Source: Gimesia sp.
GTDB taxonomy: Bacteria > Planctomycetota > Planctomycetia > Planctomycetales > Planctomycetaceae
NCBI GenBank assembly: GCA_002706765.1
Contig: PAJV01000013.1
Location: 124,001-188,000 of the forward strand
Length of the DNA: 64,000 bases
Reading direction: 5' to 3'
Both the position numbers and the translations under genes were made by a program. Positions 8,012-16,412 of the stretch are shown piece after piece; positions within the stretch are counted from its first letter, which is position 1; each line of letters starts with the position of its first letter. A model generated the notes under the pieces. The model saw only the letters and a list, made by a program, of their open reading frames with translations. It made no database searches and was not told the origin of the DNA.

Positions 8012-8314
8012 ATGACCAAGCAATTCATACATCCTGATGATGCCACCAGACAGGCGGCAAAGTATGCCTTACTCGTCCAGGACGGAGTCAATCTCCGTGC
8101 GATCGTCGCTCAGATGTTGAGGGACATCGATGCAATACGAAAGTCGCAGAAACTCAACGGAGATGCGATCAACTCTCATCCGGTCGTACTGGCATACGTC
8201 AGTAAGCTGGCCAGTCTCACTCAGCTATCCACGGAGCGGGAAGTCGCTGCCCTGGAAGGAGTCGAACGTTTGGCGAATGGCAATGCGGTGGAATCGGAGG
8301 TGATCCCGTTATGA
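8012..8314 (+). CDS. Hypothetical protein, 100 aa
   Basis: This small, probably all-helical protein starts MTKQFIHPDDATRQAAKYAL. No family is recognised. The ATG at 8012 is chosen because TGGAGACC precedes it; the frame is open from a TTG at 8000. The stop overlaps the ATG of the next gene by 4 nt, so the two are translationally coupled. Confidence 0.6.
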   Translation: MTKQFIHPDDATRQAAKYALLVQDGVNLRAIVAQMLRDIDAIRKSQKLNGDAINSHPVVLAYVSKLASLTQLSTEREVAALEGVERLANGNAVESEVIPL

Positions 8315-8523
8315 GTGATGATCAGGCCAAAGAACAACTGACAGCCATACTTGAACATTACACGACAGGCAGTGTTCTACACCTACTTGCCGACTTGTAC
8401 CGAGAGTCAGCAGACAGTGCTCAGCAGGACGGTGATGCACTGGCGTGCGACCGCTTCAAGGCAATTGAGCAGGCTTTGTTTGTAGTGGGGTTGGGAGTCG
8501 ATGCGGCGAATCCTTCATCGTGA
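8311..8523 (+). CDS. Hypothetical protein, 70 aa
   Basis: A small acidic helical protein (MSDDQAKEQLTAILEHYTTG...) with no recognised family. It overlaps the previous gene by ATGA. It probably works with that gene product, since both are short, helical and coupled. A small GGGGAA/TTCCCC hairpin lies about 20 nt after the stop. Confidence 0.6.
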   Translation: MSDDQAKEQLTAILEHYTTGSVLHLLADLYRESADSAQQDGDALACDRFKAIEQALFVVGLGVDAANPSS

Positions 8524-8542
8524 CGAACTCCATAAATCAATT

Positions 8543-8555
8543 GGGGAAATTCCCC
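8543..8555 (+). terminator. Short hairpin between modules
   Basis: GGGGAA-A-TTCCCC palindrome just after the 8311-8523 gene. It is a weaker version of the hairpins that close the neighbouring modules. Confidence 0.35.
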
Positions 8556-8599
8556 GTTCGCTTCGGTTACCAACAGAATTCGCTAACCATTAGAGCCAT

Positions 8600-8616
8600 C
8601 AGTAGCTCCATACCAT
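8600..8616 (+). promoter_or_regulatory. 17-nt element motif, copy 6 (diverged end)
   Basis: CAGTAGCTCCATACCAT, 41 nt before the ATG at 8658. It keeps the CAGT and TACC blocks. Confidence 0.5.
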
Positions 8617-8657
8617 GACTTGCAGATCGTCACTCTTTCAATCAACGGAGACCACAC

Positions 8658-8951
8658 ATGAATTCTGCAAAATTCCCTCTTGGGCAAATCGTCGCCACCC
8701 CCGGTGCATTGGAAGCTCTCGAAAACGCAGGCCAATCACCGGCCGAGTTCCTCAGCCGCCATGCAGCATGTGACTGGGGTGAAGTATGTGACGAGGACAA
8801 GCAGGCCAACGACGAAGCCTTGAAGACTGGAGTAAGATTGTTGTCGGCGTATCATACGGCAGACGACTCAAAAATCTGGATCATCACTGAAGCTGCCGAT
8901 GAGAATGGTCGGCGAGAGGCGACGACGATTTTGTTGCCATCAGAGTATTGA
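8658..8951 (+). CDS. Conserved small protein, 97 aa
   Basis: The protein contains FPLGQIVATPGALEALENAG, an acidic middle with CDWGEVC, and an end with ATTILLPSEY. I recall this as a widespread small family found on plasmids and islands, sometimes labelled as a restriction subunit without good reason. The recall is from memory and the function is unknown. The closely spaced cysteines could bind a metal. GGAGACC precedes the ATG, and a strong hairpin follows the stop. Confidence 0.7.
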   Translation: MNSAKFPLGQIVATPGALEALENAGQSPAEFLSRHAACDWGEVCDEDKQANDEALKTGVRLLSAYHTADDSKIWIITEAADENGRREATTILLPSEY

Positions 8952-8963
8952 TCGATTTAGGAG

Positions 8964-8993
8964 GCCAACTCTCACCGACAGGTGGGAGTTGGC
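8964..8993 (+). terminator. Hairpin closing the 8658 module
   Basis: GCCAACTCTCACC pairs with GGTGGGAGTTGGC across a short loop, starting 13 nt after the stop. Confidence 0.6.
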
Positions 8994-9002
8994 GGGTAGT
9001 GA

Positions 9003-9019
9003 CAGTGGCTCTGTACCTT
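9003..9019 (+). promoter_or_regulatory. 17-nt element motif, orphan copy 7
   Basis: CAGTGGCTCTGTACCTT, identical to copy 4, but no plus-strand gene follows. The sequence runs AT-rich into the 3' end of the convergent HD gene. The gene it once served may have been lost, or it drives a short RNA antisense to the HD gene. Confidence 0.5.
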
Positions 9020-9145
9020 GTTCAGAACAAAACCTGTTACATAATAAAAAACCAAACAACTATTTCCATAATCCCTGAGTAACTTGGCTCCAAGCACGTC
9101 GTCTGGAGTGATATGCAGTCTACGTTTTCTTGGGACTCCTATTTG

Positions 9146-9691
9146 TCACCCATTGCTTCGCTGCCATGCAAGCCTTTCGTCGCCTTGACTGGCAATCTTT
9201 TCAAGCAAGCCATCGAGTTCACTGAAAACTTCCCACTCTTCGACACAAGTTTGACGGGAAATCGTGTCGATCACTTGTTTCTCCAGTTCATCAATCCGTT
9301 GTCCCTTCCAGATCGCATCGCTTAGGGCAACGAGAAGATCTTCGATCGGCAACGCTTCCTTTGTCCAGCGACCGTGAGTTCGGGAAAACTGAGCCAGTCT
9401 CGGTTCAACTCCGTGCTCTTCCAACAACGCCGGTCCATCTTCTTCATGCTGGCGACCGGGGCCGGTCAATTCGTTGGGATGTTTCACCTTCCCAATGTCA
9501 TGGCTCCCTGCCCCAAAACAAACTGCGGCCTCGTCAAACTCCAAGTCATGAAACTTCTGCCGTAATCCTTCGCATAAGTCAACGGCGACGTCATGGACGA
9601 GAATCAGATGGAACAATAGTTTGTTCTCTGCATCCAGTTCGAGGCAAAGTCTCTGAATCTCAACAGGAAGTGGACGAGGGGCGAAAGTCAT
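9146..9691 (-). CDS. HD-domain phosphohydrolase
   Basis: The 181-residue protein has the HD metal-site pattern: H33 (LVHDVA), H64-D65 in GAGSHDIGK, then H82/E83 and H106. HD proteins are metal-dependent phosphohydrolases acting on nucleotides or RNA ends. The substrate here cannot be told. The ATG at 9691 is preferred: it follows the ArdC stop by 10 nt, and a longer in-frame extension would overlap ArdC by hundreds of bases and looks non-coding. It is the last gene of the minus-strand operon that starts at 13660. Confidence 0.75.
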   Translation of the reverse strand: MTFAPRPLPVEIQRLCLELDAENKLLFHLILVHDVAVDLCEGLRQKFHDLEFDEAAVCFGAGSHDIGKVKHPNELTGPGRQHEEDGPALLEEHGVEPRLAQFSRTHGRWTKEALPIEDLLVALSDAIWKGQRIDELEKQVIDTISRQTCVEEWEVFSELDGLLEKIASQGDERLAWQRSNG

Positions 9692-9701
9692 GCAGTGGCC
9701 T

Positions 9702-10730
9702 TTACCAAGCCTTAGTGAAACACATGTTGTCTGGTCCACTGATGAAGTGAACCGGTGGAATGATGGAGCATTTATCGTGATAGACACGTTCCGCTCGTTG
9801 AAGGATCGGATGAAGCAAGAAATCACACACACGGTCGACCTGAGCCATCGCCCAGAAGAAAAACGAATCATCTGTGTGAAAGATAACATTCCAATGTCGA
9901 AGCCACTTTCGGTGATTGTATTCGTCAAAACAATGAGGAACGCCCAACTCCAGACCAAGAATGTGCATTCCCGCCTCGGCGACAAATTCTCGAACAGGTA
10001 GACAATGCATCCAGTCGGTTCGGATCTCAGACCAATGGACCAACTCATGTAGCATGACCGAATAATGATCGGCACGACTTGGAAAATGATTCTCAGATTG
10101 CATCAGGATGTAGTCGCCATATTTGTGAGTAGGGAAATCGTGCCAAGGTTCAGGCACAACGTAGCCATTCCAGTCAGGCGGATTCTTGGTGTCACCTTTG
10201 TCGAATCGAATATCCGGCTGATGGTATTCCAACAACATTCCCATGAAGCTTAAATCAGCTTCGTCATTGGCCATGATCGCACCGTCAGCCTGAAGGCTCT
10301 GGCGGTCACAGGCACCGTGGACCTGGCTGGCGTGAAAGACCAGACAAGGATCGGCCTTGCAACCAACATCACGATATTGAGCAATGACAGTGGGTTCTTG
10401 GCCATACTTGACGACGGCACCGATCGCTTCCCAGTCCTCTGCCGTTCCCCACCATTTGTTGCGATACCCTTTTGTATGATAGGTGTCACATAAGAGCAAA
10501 GTGTTGACGCCACGGTATCGACCACCAGTTCGAACGTTGTGGGGCAAACCACAATTAGGATCATGAGACAAGGGAATCTTCCAGGGAATACGTCCCCGTT
10601 GCAGAGCAACTGTTATCCGCTGATTGATGTAGGCGTTGATATCGGGAACACTTCCTGATCCATCCCAGAATTCATCAGGAAGAATCAGGCGTGAGCGGAG
10701 TAAACGGGATGTTATCGGTGTCTTGATCAT
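9702..10730 (-). CDS. ArdC-like anti-restriction / zincin-type protein
   Basis: The protein has 342 residues. The N-terminal part matches the ArdC DNA-binding domain (INAYINQRI...G..PWKIP, then TGGRYRGVN). The C-terminal part is a zincin-like domain with HELVH at 228-232 and E252 in EFVAEAG as the likely third ligand. ArdC-type proteins are carried by conjugative plasmids and protect incoming DNA from restriction. It follows the TPR gene by 44 nt in the same operon, which supports an establishment role for the operon. Confidence 0.8.
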   Translation of the reverse strand: MIKTPITSRLLRSRLILPDEFWDGSGSVPDINAYINQRITVALQRGRIPWKIPLSHDPNCGLPHNVRTGGRYRGVNTLLLCDTYHTKGYRNKWWGTAEDWEAIGAVVKYGQEPTVIAQYRDVGCKADPCLVFHASQVHGACDRQSLQADGAIMANDEADLSFMGMLLEYHQPDIRFDKGDTKNPPDWNGYVVPEPWHDFPTHKYGDYILMQSENHFPSRADHYSVMLHELVHWSEIRTDWMHCLPVREFVAEAGMHILGLELGVPHCFDEYNHRKWLRHWNVIFHTDDSFFFWAMAQVDRVCDFLLHPILQRAERVYHDKCSIIPPVHFISGPDNMCFTKAW

Positions 10731-10774
10731 TGTGTTTCGGTATTACAATCGTACAAATCTGTATCTTCAAATCA

Positions 10775-11899
10775 TTACTTCATGAATGGATTGTGGACCC
10801 ACTTTCCACCCTGACCACCACAATTGGGACAACGGCGTTCATTTGTTGTGCCGATGTTCTGGAAGCCCTTCCCCCTGCAGGACGGACAGTTATCCCATAT
10901 GGTTCGGCCTCCACTTCCACCTGACGAGCCATTGCTACCGGCCTCTCCACCGCTGGAATTCGAACCACTGGCTGTAGCCATTCCGCCGAGAGCACATAGA
11001 CCGATCGCAGCTAGTCCGCCAACGAGCAGACCCGTCGTCTTGACTGCCTTCCAAGCCCCTTGGGCTACATCACTGGGAACTGAATTGAAAGTTCCACATT
11101 CCACACATTCCTGCTGGCGGCTAATAACAGTAGCAGGATGGTGCTGAAGCATTCCGCACTGGCCACAGTAAAAATTGATGGTCCTTCCCTCCTCTGTTTG
11201 AGTAAATTTCTCAACATACGGAACCGCTCTGACGACAAGCGGCTCTTCTGAAAGAATTTCTGTTTCGGGTAACCCTCGTATTCTGACCCAATCGATTTTC
11301 GATGGATGATCACTGTTGTACTCTGGAACCTCACACTCAGGATTCAATCTATGTGCAACCTGAAAGTCTTCGAGTGCCTTGGCAAGCTTATTTGCTGAGG
11401 CGCTCGCCCTGGCCCACGATTCATATGTCAGGGCTCGATAATAGATCGGCTGAGCATTTTGGGGTTCGCTCTGTATGGCACGATTCAACAGCACGATTGC
11501 TTCTTCAAATCGATTTTGAGTTGTCGCCCTTTCGGCTTGAAGACACAATGTAGGCACATGTTTCGGGACGAGATGTAGTGACTTCTTCAGGTTCTCACTG
11601 GCTTTCTTTTCGTTTCCCAGGCACAAGTAGGTCCAGCCCCGAGAAAAGTATGCGTCAGCACATGTAGGCTCAAGTTCAACTATTCTGTCGAGAAGTATCA
11701 GCGTCTTGTCATACTGAGCATTACCAAAGAAGACATCAGCTTCTTCGAATAGATGCGCCACATTGTTGTTTTCGTCTGTGGAACCGGTCTCATCCAGTAG
11801 ATCCTCACGCAATTCTTTATAGGTCTTCTGATCAATCCGTCCTTCAAGCAAAGCTTTTTGTAGTTTGATTAGATGTTGTTCGGACATGTTATACTTCAC
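10775..11899 (-). CDS. TPR protein with zinc ribbons, membrane-anchored
   Basis: The order of parts is: an N-terminal SHOCT-like segment (LLEGRIDQKTYKELREDLL), TPR repeats from about residue 45 to 180, a zinc ribbon CGQCGM...CVECGTF near 245-275, one hydrophobic segment (LLVGGLAAIGLCALGGMA), a Gly/Ser-rich linker, and a DnaJ-like CPSCRGKGF...CPNCGGQG end. It is probably an assembly or scaffold protein at the membrane. The start is a GTG at 11899 whose last two bases begin the upstream stop (GTGA); an ATG at 11887 is the alternative. The SHOCT-like segment is shared with the next gene upstream. Confidence 0.65.
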   Translation of the reverse strand: MKYNMSEQHLIKLQKALLEGRIDQKTYKELREDLLDETGSTDENNNVAHLFEEADVFFGNAQYDKTLILLDRIVELEPTCADAYFSRGWTYLCLGNEKKASENLKKSLHLVPKHVPTLCLQAERATTQNRFEEAIVLLNRAIQSEPQNAQPIYYRALTYESWARASASANKLAKALEDFQVAHRLNPECEVPEYNSDHPSKIDWVRIRGLPETEILSEEPLVVRAVPYVEKFTQTEEGRTINFYCGQCGMLQHHPATVISRQQECVECGTFNSVPSDVAQGAWKAVKTTGLLVGGLAAIGLCALGGMATASGSNSSGGEAGSNGSSGGSGGRTIWDNCPSCRGKGFQNIGTTNERRCPNCGGQGGKWVHNPFMK

Positions 11900-12636
11900 T
11901 TACTACGGATTACATTGATTTTGAATAGTTGATCCTTGAACTGTCCCCAAAAAGATCCTGGTTCAATTTGAATTTCGTAATGTCCCGAAGCATCGAAATG
12001 TAATGGATGCACAAAGTTCTTATCGATGCGAAAGAAAAAAGGTGCCGAATCTTTGTTTGTTTCGTTTAGCTTGAGAGTGTGGTGACCAGTTGAAGTCTCA
12101 AAGTCGATGTGAATTCCTGCGACTTCAGAACCAGTTCCGATTAGTTCATCATCGAGATAAACATCTATTTTCAATTCAGAGGAACCGCCCTTGCCAACCA
12201 TACAAATATTACCAGTCACCCAGGGAGACACCTTAGACTCACTATTAGTTTGGGAGATTTCCTGCACCGCTGAATCGTTGCTGTCAGTTTTGGATTGTTT
12301 ACTGGCGTAAAGCAAATCTCGTTTGAGCATATCATACGTCTCTTTGTCGATCTGTCCTTCCAGTAGTTTGTCCTGTAGCTCAGTCAGTTGAGAACTAATA
12401 CCTGCACTTGAATTGGACGGCGTTACTTTTGACAACGGCGGTGGCACAGGCCGCTTATGATTTGAGGCATTGAGCAGCCCATCAACTTTTTCGGCTGGTT
12501 CCCACTGGGTCATTCCCTCTCGCCAGACGAGCGTTGTTGAAGAAATATCTCCTGAAAGAACGAGACCCTGCATCTGATCGGCTGGCACTGGTCCAAGTTG
12601 CTCTCCATTGTTACTGAAATACCACTCTGTAGTCAT
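11896..12636 (-). CDS. GYF_2/SHOCT-like domain protein
   Basis: The protein starts MTTEWYFSNNGEQLGPV, a clear GYF_2-type domain (WYF...G.Q.GP....Q...L...G.I...T.VWREGM..W). A proline-rich linker, a SHOCT-like helix pair (ELQDKLLEGQIDKETYDMLK) and a beta-rich C-terminal domain with no known match follow. GYF domains bind proline-rich peptides, and the upstream protein has a PPPP stretch that could be a partner (inference). The ATG at 12636 is chosen because the longer frame would overlap the previous gene. Translation is coupled to the TPR gene. Confidence 0.7.
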   Translation of the reverse strand: MTTEWYFSNNGEQLGPVPADQMQGLVLSGDISSTTLVWREGMTQWEPAEKVDGLLNASNHKRPVPPPLSKVTPSNSSAGISSQLTELQDKLLEGQIDKETYDMLKRDLLYASKQSKTDSNDSAVQEISQTNSESKVSPWVTGNICMVGKGGSSELKIDVYLDDELIGTGSEVAGIHIDFETSTGHHTLKLNETNKDSAPFFFRIDKNFVHPLHFDASGHYEIQIEPGSFWGQFKDQLFKINVIRSK

Positions 12637-12688
12637 TACGGTTCTCCAACTGGATTCACAGCAATCAATACTAAAAATAAACATCTCA

Positions 12689-13660
12689 TTACTTCCCTCG
12701 CATGTCTTCTTCATTAGCGGGGAAACTCTTAGTACGACCAAAAAATACACTTGACCACAATACTCCACCGGGGTGACCAGGAGGTGCTTCGCCCCGATGG
12801 ATCTCAACACGATACTCAAACAGACTCTCGGCTTCATCTGCCAGATGACCGGGCACTCTAGTCGCTTCTAAGGCATCTTCCCAACGTTCCCGAAACTGAT
12901 GGAGCGGCCCTCCGCAGAACCAATTCCAATCTGCAACGAAATAAAGCGGATGATTCCCACGATCAACCCAATGCTTGATGCGGTGGACAGGTTTGTCGGA
13001 GATCGGCTCTAAGCCAAGAATATAAATCATCATCGATAAGTGCGTGAGTGCTCCTTGGGTGGCAAGAGGGTCCACGCCTTCTTCCTCATTGTTTCTTTTG
13101 ATTTCGTTATAAAAGCCACGAAACCATTCAGTGTTGATATATTTTTGCAACTCAGGCGAAGCCACACGACGGCCCATGATCTGGTCAAGAAGTTCCTTCG
13201 GAGTTATATCACCAGATTGAATCTGGCCGTTTCTCCAGTAGCCCTGTTGCTTCAGCGGTCCCAGAAATTGGAAGAGAGTTTGATAGGCACTGCCAGTATC
13301 GTATCCCTCACGGACCATGTGGCGGTAGCAATAGACGGCATTGATGCCAAACTGTTTTTTCAAATCGTCTTCAATGTCTCGGACATACGCCACAGCTTCG
13401 GGGGATGGCAAACCTCCATCATCCAAGGGAGGGGGAGGCGCAGTCTGCTCGGGCGTGAGAGACATCTTGGGATTTCGAGCATTCTGTCCATTCCCACGAT
13501 GATTGTTGGCGATAGCACCTGCGCCGCACAGGCCCAGCGCAATTGCGGCTGGACCAGCAGCAACGCCACCAGCCAGCCACATCAGGCCGGTCCCGATGCT
13601 CATGTAGGAGTACATATCATTGGCTTGTCCTTTGGACATCAATGGGGGGCGGAGTGTCAT
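12689..13660 (-). CDS. Hypothetical membrane protein, first gene of operon
   Basis: The 323-residue protein has a hydrophobic N-terminal segment at about residues 22-52 (GTGLMWLAGGVAAGPAAIAL...), a Pro-rich linker with APPPPL, and a soluble C-terminal domain rich in W, H and R. No family is recognised. Together with the GYF and TPR/zinc-ribbon proteins it suggests a small membrane-linked complex. A minus-strand copy of the 17-nt motif lies 79 nt before the ATG, and the genes down to 9146 follow on the same strand with short gaps or overlaps. Confidence 0.65.
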   Translation of the reverse strand: MTLRPPLMSKGQANDMYSYMSIGTGLMWLAGGVAAGPAAIALGLCGAGAIANNHRGNGQNARNPKMSLTPEQTAPPPPLDDGGLPSPEAVAYVRDIEDDLKKQFGINAVYCYRHMVREGYDTGSAYQTLFQFLGPLKQQGYWRNGQIQSGDITPKELLDQIMGRRVASPELQKYINTEWFRGFYNEIKRNNEEEGVDPLATQGALTHLSMMIYILGLEPISDKPVHRIKHWVDRGNHPLYFVADWNWFCGGPLHQFRERWEDALEATRVPGHLADEAESLFEYRVEIHRGEAPPGHPGGVLWSSVFFGRTKSFPANEEDMRGK

Positions 13661-13739
13661 ATCAAATTTTCTCCTGGATTTGACAGAAATGGAATCAAGG
13701 GTTGGTTAGCCTCAGCATCTGATGAAAAATTCACTCACC

Positions 13740-13756
13740 AAGGCACAAGGCCACTG
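13740..13756 (-). promoter_or_regulatory. 17-nt element motif, minus-strand copy
   Basis: On the minus strand it reads CAGTGGCCTTGTGCCTT, 15 of 17 matches to the consensus. It lies 79 nt before the first gene of the 13660-to-9146 operon. Its orientation follows the gene it precedes, as for the other copies. Confidence 0.55.
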
Positions 13757-13816
13757 ATGACAGAATTCGAAGAAAAGCCGATTGATGTCGCCAACTTTTT
13801 CTGTCACAGCATCCCG

Positions 13817-14905
13817 TTACGGCAAGGTGAAGTTCTTGATCACACCAATTTGAAAGATCGGTTCCACTTTTGGATGACCGGTGATGAATAACTCTTTTGT
13901 CCCAAGAAGATAGCGAGGGCAGCGCACTTGATTCGGGACATTTTCAGTGTCAATGAATTTATAATCAACGAATGGTGTTTTATTATCAGTTCGTTTCAAA
14001 ACCAATAAATTCTTCTTATACTTTGGATTTCCCTCAACAGAACAGACCAATATCAGTCCATCTTCTGACAGCCAGGACCATGTTAGGAATCCCTGTAATT
14101 TGGTTTCCACTGATTTTGCAACAAGAGGACGTGGTGAGCCCCAGGGAGAATTGCGATTTTCCCGAGTTGTGACCACGAGTTGGGCGTTATTTCCTGTACT
14201 GCGAAAGCAGAGTGTCAACCCATCGGACGTGAGATATGGCGACTTTGGGTTTCTGAATGTTTTCAGTTCTCGCACTTCGGTCGCTCGCCGAAATGGCTGA
14301 TCAAGTGACTCTCGACTTGTGGAATGAAGGGTCGGTTCCGATGCGGATGGGTGAGACTTTGCCAGAAACATCAGTTCCAAACCATTACCAGAAATGGCCG
14401 GGTGGCGACCAGGAAATAATCGTTGATGTTGTTGAAAGTAGCTCTCGGAATCTTTCCGTTGCGATGTGAAAAGGATTGCTCCGTTAGAATTCGGGACACC
14501 ATAGACTTCGTAGACGATGTGCTTCCCATCTGCCGTGGGAGACCCGTACAAACCATTGATCTCTTGGACGCCGACGAACTCGGGAACTTTCGGAGTACCC
14601 GAAGCCCGAATCTCAGTAATCACCGCTAAATCCTCGTTGTAATCGAGAACAACCTTGTGACCAGGCTTCAGCTTGTCAAGCGAGGCTGCTTGACCGTTGA
14701 CTTCGACCGTGGCTTTCTTACTGAGGTCTAGTGTTGTTGTCGTCTTTCCCAAAGCCGCTTTGTAGTTGACGGTAATCTTTCCCGCTTCCGAATCGACTGA
14801 AATCACATCGGCCTCGATTTCAGCGGCGAAACAAGTATCAACTTCTGTTGCAAAAAGAGAAACGAAAATTAGAGGTGAAAGCCATAGTAGGAAGTTCTGT
14901 GACAT
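13817..14905 (-). CDS. Exported PD40/WD40-like beta-propeller protein
   Basis: The 362-residue protein begins with a signal peptide (MSQNFLLWLSPLIFVSLFAT). A small beta domain follows at about 20-100 (the VISVDSEAGKITVNYK region). A propeller-like domain with TolB-type strands comes next, for example GSPTADGKHIVYEVY, PAISGNGLELMFLAKS and PYLTSDGLTLCFRST. Such proteins are common in planctomycetes and their substrates are unknown. The ATG at 14905 sits directly before the signal peptide and the longer frame adds an unlikely leader. It follows no obvious partner gene. Confidence 0.7.
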   Translation of the reverse strand: MSQNFLLWLSPLIFVSLFATEVDTCFAAEIEADVISVDSEAGKITVNYKAALGKTTTTLDLSKKATVEVNGQAASLDKLKPGHKVVLDYNEDLAVITEIRASGTPKVPEFVGVQEINGLYGSPTADGKHIVYEVYGVPNSNGAILFTSQRKDSESYFQQHQRLFPGRHPAISGNGLELMFLAKSHPSASEPTLHSTSRESLDQPFRRATEVRELKTFRNPKSPYLTSDGLTLCFRSTGNNAQLVVTTRENRNSPWGSPRPLVAKSVETKLQGFLTWSWLSEDGLILVCSVEGNPKYKKNLLVLKRTDNKTPFVDYKFIDTENVPNQVRCPRYLLGTKELFITGHPKVEPIFQIGVIKNFTLP

Positions 14906-15086
14906 TTCATATCTCCATTGTGGTTTGAAGAAGATCGGTAGCAAAAGCTTTTAAGCCGATTGCCAAGACAGAGACGGAATGCCTCACAACGAGTTTACTA
15001 GTATACAAACTATAATGGTTATTAGCAACTATTATTAGATGTGTTTTGCGTCTCCAAGTTCAGACGAATGAACAATGGAGGTGCGC

Positions 15087-15467
15087 ATGGGAAAAAAGAA
15101 AATTCAAATTCAGCATGCAGAAATCGTGAACCGATTCGGTATACGTCTGCGTGAATTGCGGCGAAGTCGGGGCCTGACGCAGGCAAAACTCGCTCAGGAA
15201 GCTCGTCTGACGGCGTCATATGTGGGTAGGCTGGAAGTCGGTGGCGCTTCGCCTGGAATAGACCTCGTTCAACGACTTGCCGATGCACTTGGAACAACGG
15301 TTCACGATCTGTTACCCACCGAGAAATCCCCTGATACTGAGGCGACATTGAAAAAACGGGCTAAGGATCTTTTCGATGATCTGATGAAATCTGCTGATCG
15401 TGAGACACTTTTGATGCTAGTGCCGCTCCTGGCTAGACTGGGCGAATCGCCGACCAGGCGAAAGTAA
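15087..15467 (+). CDS. Xre-family transcriptional regulator
   Basis: The 126-residue protein has a typical Xre/Cro helix-turn-helix at about residues 15-70 (LRELRRSRGLTQAKLAQEA, then YVGRLEVGGASPGIDLVQRL). A short helical C-terminal part contains TLLMLVPLLARLG. It probably represses element genes. The ATG at 15087 is set by GGAG 6 nt upstream. The preceding intergenic stretch (14906-15086) is AT-rich with ACTATAAT- and TAGCAACTATTATTAG-like sequences that could hold its promoter and operator. It converges with the next gene, with 4 nt between the stops. Confidence 0.85.
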   Translation: MGKKKIQIQHAEIVNRFGIRLRELRRSRGLTQAKLAQEARLTASYVGRLEVGGASPGIDLVQRLADALGTTVHDLLPTEKSPDTEATLKKRAKDLFDDLMKSADRETLLMLVPLLARLGESPTRRK

Positions 15468-15471
15468 AATA

Positions 15472-16134
15472 TCAGTTCCCCTGATAGTCATCATGGACTC
15501 GGTCTGCTGATTCAATCAGAGTTGTGTCAGCTATAGGCTCGATCTCAATCGATACCAAAAGTTCGTTGAGAGGAGGCAAGACTTTCCCAATGCGCATTCT
15601 TATTTGGCGAAGCGCCTCCTCATGCTGTTCTTCGTTGTACATCTCTTCGAAAGTGTATGAGACTGTATCACGAAGCGCCCGAATCACTTCATCCGCAGGC
15701 CGTTGCTCAATCAGATTTACGAGTTTTTGTGTCTTACCATTGTACTTCACCTTCAATTGCAGGTCGTCAAAACGAGCCAGTGTGTATTGAAATACATACG
15801 CCTTCGTGTTGGGGCCGACTTCACTGGGTGGGGGAACGGGCTTCAAATTCAGTTCTTCAAGGACTTCAGGTATTGTTCTTAGTGCCTCAATACAAATCCG
15901 ACGTATTTCCAGCAACGCTTCCAGCAGGCCATCGATAAATGGATTTCTTGGAAATGTAAGCGAGAACGATTTCCGTAAGGCAATCAAAACTTCATCAAAT
16001 AGTGGACACTGAAGCTCATCCAGCAGATTGTTATCAGAATCACCTTCAGGATCTAGCTTCCGATCCTCACCTACCGATGCAAGGATTTCCGCTTCGACGA
16101 TCAGATAGAGTGGCTTGGTTCTGCGGCGCCCCAT
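15472..16134 (-). CDS. Hypothetical protein, 220 aa
   Basis: The protein starts MGRRRTKPLYLIVEAEILAS and then becomes acidic and helical, with pairs of similar helices (LFDEVLIALRKSF... and EALLEIRRICIEALRTI). No family is recognised. The ATG at 16134 is preferred to the further ATG at 16173 because the basic start and its better spacing look natural. The stop lies 4 nt from that of the Xre gene, a convergent pair without room for a separate terminator. Confidence 0.6.
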   Translation of the reverse strand: MGRRRTKPLYLIVEAEILASVGEDRKLDPEGDSDNNLLDELQCPLFDEVLIALRKSFSLTFPRNPFIDGLLEALLEIRRICIEALRTIPEVLEELNLKPVPPPSEVGPNTKAYVFQYTLARFDDLQLKVKYNGKTQKLVNLIEQRPADEVIRALRDTVSYTFEEMYNEEQHEEALRQIRMRIGKVLPPLNELLVSIEIEPIADTTLIESADRVHDDYQGN

Positions 16135-16412
16135 CACAGTTACTCCTGGCAAGGTCAAGCTTCTATTGTACAATAATATGTTCTTATCAGCAAAATGTGC
16201 ATCGTCCGCAGTAAATCGCCAACGAGGCGGAAGTAACTATCATAATCTCCGAGAGTCTTCGTGGAGGGGATAATTGATTTCTAAACAAAAGCCCCTATGC
16301 ATCGAGATCGATATGCTGAGTATATCATAGTGATGTATGATTTTGGCAGTTACGCTAAATTGAATATCGATCCCCCAGAAGTGGGGTGCGAACAGATGCA
16401 AAGCTACAACGA

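Noticed and set aside
9113-9325. A plus-strand 70-codon frame downstream of the orphan motif
   Set aside because: It is the complement of the HD gene's conserved end and has no ribosome site. The orphan motif therefore still lacks a gene.
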